Assembly: GCA_021107435.1 (NCBI GenBank)
Contig: JAIOSV010000116.1
Location: forward strand, 1 to 64,000
Direction of reading: 5' to 3'
DNA: 64,000 nt
From: Candidatus Sabulitectum sp.
GTDB lineage: Bacteria > Fermentibacterota > Fermentibacteria > Fermentibacterales > JCC-6
Each line of letters opens with the position of its first letter. Position 1 is the first letter of the stretch. The position numbers and the translations under genes were made by a program. A model generated the notes under the pieces. That model ran no database searches. It worked only from the letters and a program-made list of their open reading frames with translations, and was not told the DNA's origin. Shown piece by piece: positions 47,161-55,346 of this stretch.

Positions 47161-47874
47161 CTAAAAAGAACTGTCAGTAGTCCAGACAACATAGCTGCCG
47201 CAAAGTGGACATATATAAGTTTTTCCACCCTTGATTTCACCGGCGCTCTGTGGAGGTATTTTTGTAAGACAGCCTCCGCAGGAACCGTTCTTTATGCCCG
47301 TTACGACTTCTCTGTGTCCGGCGCTTCTTGACTTCTCATACATCTTCAGCTGCTTCTGGTCCACTTTTGCGGCGATCTCAGCCCGTCGAACCTGAGAAAC
47401 AGCGAGACTGCTCTCAATCTCTTTGAGTTTCTCCCTGAGACTTTCTTCCCTGATCGCGGATCTTTTCACAGCTCGATCACGCTCTTTCAATGCTCTTTCA
47501 AGAACCTGCGAAGCCTCATCTTCCTCGTACATCGCTTCAATGATCATGTTGTCAATCTGGTCATTCATTTTCTCAGTATGGGAAATCTGCTTGAGCATGG
47601 CGGTATATTCGGAATTGGATTTCAATGAAATAAGCCTGCTCTTGTAATCAGTCACCCTGGTGACATTGTCAGCACGATCACCCGCGAGTTTTTTCTGCTT
47701 TCCCCTGATACTATCCAAATTGTCTCTGAACAAATTGAATCTTGCTTCGTGCCCCTCGGTATCCTTTCGGTGTATCTTAATCTCCTGCGGAATTGACTCC
47801 AGATCCGCCTTCAATCTGTCAATATCCCGATCGCAGTCCTGAAGATCAAGAAGACGTGCTATGAATTCTTCCAT
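47161..47874 (-). CDS. Coiled-coil C4 zinc-ribbon protein (COG1579-like)
   Basis: Long coiled coil, then NGSCGGCLTKIPPQ...ICPLCGSYVVW; start at MEEFIARLLDLQDCDRDIDRL because the longer ORF crosses a terminator. Confidence 0.8.
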   Translation of the reverse strand: MEEFIARLLDLQDCDRDIDRLKADLESIPQEIKIHRKDTEGHEARFNLFRDNLDSIRGKQKKLAGDRADNVTRVTDYKSRLISLKSNSEYTAMLKQISHTEKMNDQIDNMIIEAMYEEDEASQVLERALKERDRAVKRSAIREESLREKLKEIESSLAVSQVRRAEIAAKVDQKQLKMYEKSRSAGHREVVTGIKNGSCGGCLTKIPPQSAGEIKGGKTYICPLCGSYVVWTTDSSF

Positions 47875-47901
47875 TATACAACCGTCCGATCTCAATGAAT
47901 A

Positions 47902-47937
47902 CAGAAAAGCGGACACCATGAGGTGTCCGCTTTTCTG
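47902..47937 (-). terminator. Perfect 16-bp hairpin after tRNA-Val (candidate intrinsic, possibly bidirectional terminator)
   Basis: CAGAAAAGCGGACACC-ATGA-GGTGTCCGCTTTTCTG. Confidence 0.8.
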
Positions 47938-48011
47938 GTGGGCGGGACAGGGATCGAACCTGCGACCCCAAACGTGTGAAGCTTGTGCTCTACCAACTGA
48001 GCTACCCGCCC
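47936..48011 (-). tRNA. tRNA-Val(CAC)
   Basis: RC GGGCGGGTAGCTCAGTTGGTAGAGCACAAGCTTCACACGTTTGGGGTCGCAGGTTCGATCCCTGTCCCGCCCACCA; 7-bp acceptor stem, anticodon CAC, encoded CCA. Confidence 0.96.
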
Positions 48012-48028
48012 TTCAAGTAAAAGCCAAA

Positions 48029-48105
48029 TGGTGGGCCCACCTGGACTCGAACCAGGGACCGACCGGTTATGAGCCGGTGGCTCTAGCCAACTGAGCTATG
48101 GGCCC
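48029..48105 (-). tRNA. tRNA with CAU anticodon (Ile2 or elongator Met)
   Basis: RC GGGCCCATAGCTCAGTTGGCTAGAGCCACCGGCTCATAACCGGTCGGTCCCTGGTTCGAGTCCAGGTGGGCCCACCA; encoded CCA. Confidence 0.93.
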
Positions 48106-48186
48106 TTTGAAGGCGAAATTTACCCGGTTTCGGCCATTTTGTCAAGGTTGCCGAAGGGCGAGTCATGAATTACATTCCAGCTTCGT

Positions 48187-48272
48187 GCCGGAGTGGCGGA
48201 ATGGCAGACGCGACGGACTCAAAATCCGTTACCTTTCGAGGTGTGAGGGTTCAAGTCCCTCCTCCGGTACCA
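48187..48272 (+). tRNA. tRNA-Leu(CAA)
   Basis: GCCGGAGTGGCGGAATGGCAGACGCGACGGACTCAAAATCCGTTACC...GGGTTCAAGTCCCTCCTCCGGTACCA; long variable arm, encoded CCA. Confidence 0.96.
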
Positions 48273-48348
48273 TATCATTACGAACTTTATTGACACCACT
48301 TCCCTGATGAAACAACATATCAGCATGGCATTTTAGAAAAAGAATCTC

Positions 48349-49143
48349 CTACCAATGGAATATCTTCTGAATTGCAGGATGTCCGTAGTCTGCTTCACCC
48401 GTATAAGCAATGAGATTCGGCAGAATCACAGAGGTTCCACCGCTGTGGGTATGTCCGCAGAGAACAGTCATTCGTTTGTCCGGATGCTTTTTCATTTCTT
48501 CAACCAGCACTTCCCCCGCAGCCATACATGAGAAGAACGGAAGCCAGTGGGAATCACAGTAGTCTCCTTCGTGCCATGCCGCCTCAGCAAATGGAGGAAT
48601 GTGTGTCACTACCACAACATGGTCAGCCAGCTGAAGAGCTTCAGGCAAAACCGTGCGGAAATGCTCTGCGGCTTCATCCCCAAGCTGCTGAAGTTCGCTG
48701 AAAAGTTGATTGCTGGAAAGCCCGGACAGTTCGGAGATCAAAAGAAAATCATTCAGTCTAACCGGGGAATTGTGATAATCGCCATAACCCGCGTCTCCCC
48801 AGCCATCGTGCCCTATAAGAGAAATGCCCGGGTTCAAATTGACAACACCGCTGATATTCAGCCAGTTCAAATGATGTGATTTCTTAACCATGCCTGTTAC
48901 GGCAGCCCTTACGCCGGAGATGGAACCGCTGTAGTAGTCGTGATTGCCAAGAACAAAGTAGATTGGCACTTGAAGCTCCTGCTCCATCCGCAAAAGAAAC
49001 TCTTCCACAGTTGGAGCCTGTGCAATATCGCCCGATATGAGAACGGCATCTGCGTTCTTTTTGCGTAACTCCGCCATAAAGCCTGTGAATCCTGAGTCAT
49101 CCAAGAATTCAAAGTGGATATCGGTCAACCACAGAGTCTTCAC
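48349..49143 (-). CDS. Metallophosphoesterase
   Basis: WLTDIHFEFLDD, LISGDIAQAP, FVLGNHDYYSG, VVVTHIPPF, VLCGHTHSGG. Confidence 0.92.
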   Translation of the reverse strand: MKTLWLTDIHFEFLDDSGFTGFMAELRKKNADAVLISGDIAQAPTVEEFLLRMEQELQVPIYFVLGNHDYYSGSISGVRAAVTGMVKKSHHLNWLNISGVVNLNPGISLIGHDGWGDAGYGDYHNSPVRLNDFLLISELSGLSSNQLFSELQQLGDEAAEHFRTVLPEALQLADHVVVVTHIPPFAEAAWHEGDYCDSHWLPFFSCMAAGEVLVEEMKKHPDKRMTVLCGHTHSGGTSVILPNLIAYTGEADYGHPAIQKIFHW

Positions 49144-49155
49144 ACTGATTGTTTC

Positions 49156-50298
49156 TCAGCCGCTGACCTGGGAAACCGCTGAGGCAAGAAGGTTGATACT
49201 CAGGGGAGGAGCAACTTTTACGACTTTCAAATCACCGCTGTAATCAAATTCATCATCAGTCACCAGCACAAGACCAATTCCTGCATCATCCAGTTCACCG
49301 GCCAGATCAAGAAGATCAGGATCATCAGTAAATTCTTCGCAAACCACAAAATTGAATCTTCCCGGGTTTTCGTCGAATATTATTCTGGCGCTTGACGGTG
49401 ATTCCATTTCTGTGACACGAAAACCTATCATCTCCAGCATTTCTTTTCCTGAATTTCTCGCGGATGCGCTGGAAGCAATGTAAAGAACCGTTCTTCTCAT
49501 TCCTGAACTCAACTGGGTTGATATTGCCCTGATTGTTTTTCTTTCCTCATTCTCCGGAGGAAAGACTATTAGAATCTGACCTCCCGGATCCGCATACATT
49601 TTAAGTGGTCTGCAATCTTTAAGTTCAAGGGTTTTTTCCCCGCCGTTTCTGGAAAGAATAATTGAGTTCTCCACCACTCTTGCCGCGTCTACAGGAGAAA
49701 ACACATCAGATGCGGATACTCCTGAAAGAGCTTTTTCTCTGATTCCATCCGGAAGCCCGCCACCAACCTCCACCACTTGAAGATCCCTTTCAAGCGCTCC
49801 ACCTGTAATGCTGGCAAAAATGTAAGCAGTTTTCGTCTCGGAAAGTGCTCTCTTAAAAAGGTCAAAGCTGGCCTCAGCGGTTCTGCTTCCCCCAATTAGA
49901 GTTGAATCTATCGAGAGAATCACATCAGCGTTCCGGCCACTCAAACGCACTCTGCGCTGAAGCAGAAGAACCGGAATGGAAACTCCACTGGAGTCCTTGA
50001 TATGACCCCGTACGGGATTTCCAGGTGAGGCAATTGTGGAATCACTGTTCGCATCCATAGAAAGGCCAACCGACTTCAATGTTTTTCCTATTAAAGTGAA
50101 TCTCTGTACGCCAAAAAGATCCAGAGCATAGTCATTCAACTCTAGAATAACACCCTCATCGGAATCCAGCACTATCAAGGCACACGGAAGATTCCTCAGA
50201 ATTATGTTCTGCCCTTCGGGATCAGGCAGGAAAGCAGAAAGCTGAGGTTCATCAGAGATACGCAACTTGGCAAGAAGCTCCCGTACCGTTTCGCTCAT
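49156..50298 (-). CDS. PAS-domain protein with C-terminal pseudo-receiver-like domain
   Basis: ILRNLPCALIVLDSDEGVILELNDYALDLFGVQRFTLIGKTL; C-term RTVLYIASSASARNSGKEMLEMIGFRVTEMESPSSARIIF...FNFVVCEEF. Confidence 0.6.
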   Translation of the reverse strand: MSETVRELLAKLRISDEPQLSAFLPDPEGQNIILRNLPCALIVLDSDEGVILELNDYALDLFGVQRFTLIGKTLKSVGLSMDANSDSTIASPGNPVRGHIKDSSGVSIPVLLLQRRVRLSGRNADVILSIDSTLIGGSRTAEASFDLFKRALSETKTAYIFASITGGALERDLQVVEVGGGLPDGIREKALSGVSASDVFSPVDAARVVENSIILSRNGGEKTLELKDCRPLKMYADPGGQILIVFPPENEERKTIRAISTQLSSGMRRTVLYIASSASARNSGKEMLEMIGFRVTEMESPSSARIIFDENPGRFNFVVCEEFTDDPDLLDLAGELDDAGIGLVLVTDDEFDYSGDLKVVKVAPPLSINLLASAVSQVSG

Positions 50299-50322
50299 TT
50301 AGCGCCTTTCAAAAATGGATGA

Positions 50323-51930
50323 TCAGTCAATTGTTTCTCCGTTTTTCATCCGCGTCAAGTCCCTTGATGCAAGAGAGCGAACAGCAAGGGCAGCTGAAGC
50401 AGCCACTGCCCTTCTGTCCCCCCTTAAAAAGGATTTCAGCAAACACCCCGGAGAAACGCCTCCCCGGCGTGACACCCATCCCAGAAAGGCAGTGAGAGCC
50501 GATGTACCAATCTGCTGCCCCGAATCAATCCTGCTTGCTACTCTTGCGATGCATGACATGTCAGCGGCAAGCTCTCTGCTGTCCAGGAGAATCACAAGTC
50601 TTCGAAACATATCCCCGGAAAAACTGCCAAGACAGTTCCTCAGTTCCGAAGTGGTAGAATAACTGAAGTCCAGGGAAAAACCCTCAAAGAATCTCAGAGC
50701 GGCGGTTGTTGACATATCATTGCCTGCAAGTGACCTGACCGCGATAGTTTCAAGTTTCCTTAAGTTCTCATGGCTCATACCTGTCAAATTGAGAACACCG
50801 GGAATAACCCCGTCCCGCCTGATGACTTCCTTTGCCGCCGCGTCAGTTCCAACTGAACAGAGAGCTTTGTACGCCTCTTCCATGGGAAAATATCCCGCTG
50901 AATTGCAAAGCCCTGCCAGGAATCCCGCTTCTTCCGCTGGACCAAGCAGAGAAATACCATCCAGGGCAGCTCTTCTCTCCTTCGAGGTATTTATTCTTAA
51001 ACCGGAAGCATTGCCTGCAGCTCTGCTCCTCAGCAAATGAAGACCATCATGCCAGCCCGCGTATCCAATTCCGCGAAGAACCGCTCTGCGAACCCAGGTT
51101 GAGCTGTCTTCAAGCATAGGTGCTATCACCCGACCGGATTCCCTCCCCATGGAAATTACAAGACCCTCAACCGATCTGGTGCGGACATGAGGATTGGAAT
51201 CGGAGAGAGCATTCAGAAGAAGCTCTGTACATCGGTTGTTACCTATGTACCCGAGAGCCAGAGCCGCGCTCTTCCTGAGGTTCCAGCTGTAATCACCTTT
51301 GAGTATCAGTGCCAGAGAGGGTACTGCCCCTTCCTCCCTGAGAACACCGCAGGCCTCAATAAGCACCTTTGTGCGGGCAACCGGGTATCCAAGTTCCAAA
51401 ACCTGTTCAAGAACAGGAAAGACAGTTTCCGCCGTCTGTTCACCCTTGAGGAGTTTCTTGGTCCGCCCGGCTTTTCTTGCCATTGATTCCACAGAGATAT
51501 CCTCTTCCGTTGATTCGGTGAATACCACTGAAATATCAAGAAGAGGAAGGAATTTGTAACTGCCTTCCCGGTCAAATGTTTCTATACCGCCCAATTCTCT
51601 GTCCCGTGATGTGTAAAAGCCCGGCACGATGCTCCTGAATCTCTGGCGAGCGTTCTCAATGCCGATTCTGAAACCTCTGCCGTTTCCAGCGCAGATGAAA
51701 TCATCTCCTCCTATGTGTCCAACAAAATATTCCGGAATGGATTCCTCCAGTATCTGACCCAGTCGGCGGATTACCGAGTCTCCCAGAGCAAATCCATAGT
51801 AGTCGTTGAAAGGTTTGAAATCAACTATGTCCACGTAAGCCGCGGTACCTCCACCGCGAATCACCGTTTCTTCAAGGGCTGTCTTAATTGACAGATTGCC
51901 CGGCAGACCTGTAAGCGAATTACGATCCAT
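50323..51930 (-). CDS. GGDEF-like domain (GGDDF) plus HEAT-repeat protein
   Basis: MDRNSLTGLPGNLSIKTALEE...AYVDIVDFKPFNDYYGFALGDSVIRRLGQIL...HIGGDDFICAG; HEAT repeats LRKSAALALGYIGNNRCTELLLNALSDSNPHVRTRSVEGLV. Confidence 0.75.
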   Translation of the reverse strand: MDRNSLTGLPGNLSIKTALEETVIRGGGTAAYVDIVDFKPFNDYYGFALGDSVIRRLGQILEESIPEYFVGHIGGDDFICAGNGRGFRIGIENARQRFRSIVPGFYTSRDRELGGIETFDREGSYKFLPLLDISVVFTESTEEDISVESMARKAGRTKKLLKGEQTAETVFPVLEQVLELGYPVARTKVLIEACGVLREEGAVPSLALILKGDYSWNLRKSAALALGYIGNNRCTELLLNALSDSNPHVRTRSVEGLVISMGRESGRVIAPMLEDSSTWVRRAVLRGIGYAGWHDGLHLLRSRAAGNASGLRINTSKERRAALDGISLLGPAEEAGFLAGLCNSAGYFPMEEAYKALCSVGTDAAAKEVIRRDGVIPGVLNLTGMSHENLRKLETIAVRSLAGNDMSTTAALRFFEGFSLDFSYSTTSELRNCLGSFSGDMFRRLVILLDSRELAADMSCIARVASRIDSGQQIGTSALTAFLGWVSRRGGVSPGCLLKSFLRGDRRAVAASAALAVRSLASRDLTRMKNGETID

Positions 51931-52846
51931 TATCGGCCTGTTCGGGAATAAGATGAGCAAGTATCATTTCAGATGTGACCAGGCTGACAGGCTGACGATT
52001 GTCATCCATAAGAACCGCGGCTCCCGCACCGGATCGCCAGAGTTCTGAAAGCACCTTCAACGGTGCCGTTCGTCCGTCAAAGTAGGGAAGCCCAACAGAT
52101 ATCCTTGTGATTGAACCCTCTCCATTCCATCTGACAAGAAAAGAGCTTTTCACCGCACCAGACAGAGTCACTCCCAATTCTTCCCAGACAAGAATCAGGT
52201 CTTCTCCCGAGTTGAGAAGTACTTCAACTGCTTCGTTTTTATCAATCCCGGAATCTACTCCGGGAAAATCGGTGAGTTTTATTGAATACGTGCTCACCGG
52301 AGTTTCAGCCATACTAATTACAGAAGAGGCAAGCCTGCCCTTCCTGCCGCCGGAAGAGAGAAGAAGACCTCGTACCTCCGCTCTGCTCTCAAAGAATCTT
52401 TCGCTGGAGCCGGAACCCGCGACCAGATTGGAAATAGCAGTGGCCGCCGCAATCAGCGGATACATAATCGTTCGAAAGAAGTAGAGGAATGGAGCCGAGG
52501 CAACAGACAGCCGATTGCTTCTGAAGAGGGCCAGCTGTTTGGGTATTATCTCGGAAAACAAAAGGAGAAACAGTGCGGTTCCAAAGACGAACAGCACCGC
52601 CCAGGAATCTCCCATCTCAGCACCCCATCTGTGACTGATACTTGAAGTAAGTACCACACCGACATTCGTGCCCACGAGCGTGGTTGCCAGGTAGCGGGAA
52701 GGCTTCTCCATAAACCAGAGAGCTCTGGCCCCTCTTTTTCCTCTACCCGCAACCTGAATCCTACCCGCCGCGGAGAAGGCCGTTTCTGATCCGCTGCAAA
52801 ATGCCGCAAGTGCACATGCCCCGAGAAAGACAAGGAAACTTATCAT
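51920..52846 (-). CDS. DUF21/CorC-like (CNNM) membrane protein
   Basis: CSGSETAFSAAGRIQV; LATTLVGTNVGVVLTSS; EIIPKQLALFRSNR; divergent C-terminal CBS region. Confidence 0.75.
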   Translation of the reverse strand: MISFLVFLGACALAAFCSGSETAFSAAGRIQVAGRGKRGARALWFMEKPSRYLATTLVGTNVGVVLTSSISHRWGAEMGDSWAVLFVFGTALFLLLFSEIIPKQLALFRSNRLSVASAPFLYFFRTIMYPLIAAATAISNLVAGSGSSERFFESRAEVRGLLLSSGGRKGRLASSVISMAETPVSTYSIKLTDFPGVDSGIDKNEAVEVLLNSGEDLILVWEELGVTLSGAVKSSFLVRWNGEGSITRISVGLPYFDGRTAPLKVLSELWRSGAGAAVLMDDNRQPVSLVTSEMILAHLIPEQADNGS

Positions 52847-54042
52847 GATTTCTCTGTCCTCTCCACCATAATTCTCTCCAGGGAATTAGCATGAACCTCA
52901 ATTATCCTGAATGTAAAACCCGAGTGTTCTATTACTTCACCCCTGGCGGGAAGTCTGCCAGTGACTTCCTGAAGTAAACCTCCGCAAGACTCCGCGTACC
53001 TGGCGGAAAGACTTTCCGAGTTCATCAGAGTTGCCAGTGTGTCCACAGGAAGACTGGCCGGAATAAGAAAACCGTGTCCGCTGCGATTTACACCTTCCGG
53101 CAGTGGAACACCGGCAGAACCGGCGAAAACAGCTCTTTCCAGTATATCCGCCACGGAGATTATTCCGGTCCAGTCACCGTATTCGTCAACAACCGCTCCC
53201 ATTCGGCAACCGAATGCCCTTAAATCAGATAGCACCCTGTTTAATCGTGCGGACTCCGGGAAAAAGGGGACTTCACGAATAGTGAACTTATCCTTTCCCA
53301 GAAGATCTCTCACATCAACCACTCCAGTCATCAGACCTGTAGAATGATCAATATACGGATAAGCAGTGTGAAAACTTTTCGCGGCTTCCTCTTTCAGCGT
53401 GTCAATACTCCAGTCTGACATAAGAAAATGAACCTTCTCCCTGGGAACCATCGCGGATACACAATGCCTCTCATCCAGTTCAAGAATAGCAACGGCTGTT
53501 GCGGCCTCTCCGCCCAGAATTCCTTCATCCCGAGCCATTTCCATAAGGATGTACAGCTCCGCCGTCATATAGCTGTCGGCCCCTTCTCTGCCTGGAAAAA
53601 ACCTGTCCGCGAATTCCGCGGGGTGTGTCAGAAGTTTCGCGGCTGGAGACAAAAGCCGCAGTGCCAAACCCATAATACGGGCTGAGGCTTCTACCCATTC
53701 TCTGTTCCTTCTCCTTGCCAGAGTTTTCGGGCTGATTTCACCCAGAACAAGAAGAAGAAATGTCATAACAAGAACGCCGATTCCCAATCCAAGTGTTCCT
53801 GGAATCAGATCAGCGGTGATACCGGCAGCAAGGGACGATGCGGCCACATTTACAAAAGTATTACCAAGAAGAATGGAAGTCAGCAGTCTGCCCGGATCAA
53901 TAAGGAGCTTCAGCGCGCGGCGCCCCCTTGCAGTAGCGGACATTCTCTCTTTCTGAAGCTGATTCAAGCTGAAACAGGCAGTTTCAGTACCGCTGAAGAA
54001 AGCAGAAATCAGGAAAAGTATCGCGAGATATGCGTATTTCAG
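52843..54042 (-). CDS. DUF21-CBS-CorC (CNNM/hemolysin-like) membrane protein, probable CTG start
   Basis: KYAYLAILFLISAFFSGTETACFSLNQLQKERM is open upstream of the TTG used by the ORF track; LLGNTFVNVAASS; LGEISPKTLARRRN; CBS and CorC C-terminal VDEYGDWTGIISVADILE. Confidence 0.85.
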   Translation of the reverse strand: MKYAYLAILFLISAFFSGTETACFSLNQLQKERMSATARGRRALKLLIDPGRLLTSILLGNTFVNVAASSLAAGITADLIPGTLGLGIGVLVMTFLLLVLGEISPKTLARRRNREWVEASARIMGLALRLLSPAAKLLTHPAEFADRFFPGREGADSYMTAELYILMEMARDEGILGGEAATAVAILELDERHCVSAMVPREKVHFLMSDWSIDTLKEEAAKSFHTAYPYIDHSTGLMTGVVDVRDLLGKDKFTIREVPFFPESARLNRVLSDLRAFGCRMGAVVDEYGDWTGIISVADILERAVFAGSAGVPLPEGVNRSGHGFLIPASLPVDTLATLMNSESLSARYAESCGGLLQEVTGRLPARGEVIEHSGFTFRIIEVHANSLERIMVERTEKS

Positions 54043-55346
54043 CGCAGCCTCACCCCCGCAGTGGCTTCCGTCTCCTCTTCGCCGTCCATGTGAAAATCTC
54101 TGAGCCAGGTTTTATCAAAGTAGGTTCTGCTTGAATAAACAGGCTCAATATTAATGGAAAGGGTGTATTCACCAACATAGACATTCTGTCCCTGCAGAGT
54201 TGTGCCATCCCACTCCAGGTTGAAATATCCCGGTGATCTCCGCCCTGAGTAAAGACTCCTTGCAATGGAGCCATCCGCACAGTAGATGTTCACAATCATA
54301 GTTGCTTTTTCTGTGAGCCTTCCTGAAACAGCGCATCCACTCCCATCGCTTGAGAAATTCAAATCGTGAATATCTGAACCAACCCAGAAATATCGGGCAC
54401 CTGAACTTTCACTGACAAATATCTGACCGAACCTGTCCCATATGGCAAGACCTGTGGGATTCAAGAACTGGTCATCGGCATCACCATATCCCTGGCCCCA
54501 GCTGTCCAGATATATCAGTTCCGGATCAAACTTGTGTATCCTGCAGCCAATCGAGTCTGTAACCCAGACATTACCATGGTAGTCCAACTCCACAAAACTA
54601 AAGAAACTGCCACCGCACTCGGAAAGACCTGCAGTAGCAACAATTGAACCATCTTCAAATTTGGTTAAAACAGTCCCATTGTCTGTTATAACTACCTGAC
54701 ATGCTGAATGACCGTTGCTATACTCTCCGTAACCGGTAGCTGCGACACCTCTTGGTGAATTCACCTGTAGCACAATCGGACTTTGATCACTGGCCGAGGA
54801 GTACCTGGAAAGTGTTCCTGCTGCTCTGTCTGTAACCCAGATATATCTACCGTCCAGCGCGACATCCCACGGCTCGGTAAACCCTTCGATGAATGAGTCC
54901 GGAGATATCCGCTGCCCGGATCTTTTCAAAACTGCCACACGGTGATTCCCAGTATCAGCCACATAAACCGTTCCGGATGTTGTAGCGGCGATACCATGGG
55001 GAGAAGAAAGCTCATCCGATCCGCTTCCCTCCCCTCCGTAAAACCCGAGAGCATACATGGACGCATTGTAAATAACATGCCCTGAGCCACTGTTCACCCC
55101 GTAAACCGCAAGCTCATCGTCATCACCTGGATCCGATGTATCCCATGAATCGGGAAGCACCGCCACAATCCCCTGTGGATCATCAAATTGCAGCATACCA
55201 CCCAGCAGCATACTCAGCTGATCCTGACCGGCTCGGTAAATCCCCATGCAATGTCCGTACGGGGGATAAACAATAGTTGTGTTTTCATTGTGATCCGTTG
55301 TAAAACCGGAACCAAGCATCATCGCTATCAGAAAGAGGTTCATCAT
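54039..55346 (-). CDS. Secreted NHL-repeat propeller protein with FlgD-like C-terminal Ig segment
   Basis: LSSPHGIAATTSGTVYVADTGNHRVAVLKRSG; SPGYFNLEWDGTTLQGQNVYVGEYTL. Confidence 0.7.
   Translation of the reverse strand: MMNLFLIAMMLGSGFTTDHNENTTIVYPPYGHCMGIYRAGQDQLSMLLGGMLQFDDPQGIVAVLPDSWDTSDPGDDDELAVYGVNSGSGHVIYNASMYALGFYGGEGSGSDELSSPHGIAATTSGTVYVADTGNHRVAVLKRSGQRISPDSFIEGFTEPWDVALDGRYIWVTDRAAGTLSRYSSASDQSPIVLQVNSPRGVAATGYGEYSNGHSACQVVITDNGTVLTKFEDGSIVATAGLSECGGSFFSFVELDYHGNVWVTDSIGCRIHKFDPELIYLDSWGQGYGDADDQFLNPTGLAIWDRFGQIFVSESSGARYFWVGSDIHDLNFSSDGSGCAVSGRLTEKATMIVNIYCADGSIARSLYSGRRSPGYFNLEWDGTTLQGQNVYVGEYTLSINIEPVYSSRTYFDKTWLRDFHMDGEEETEATAGVRLR

Noticed and set aside
46757-47164. ORFs of 134, 67 and 73 aa overlapping 46757-47331
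   Set aside because: They lie on or across RNase P RNA; codon content reflects structured RNA, not protein.
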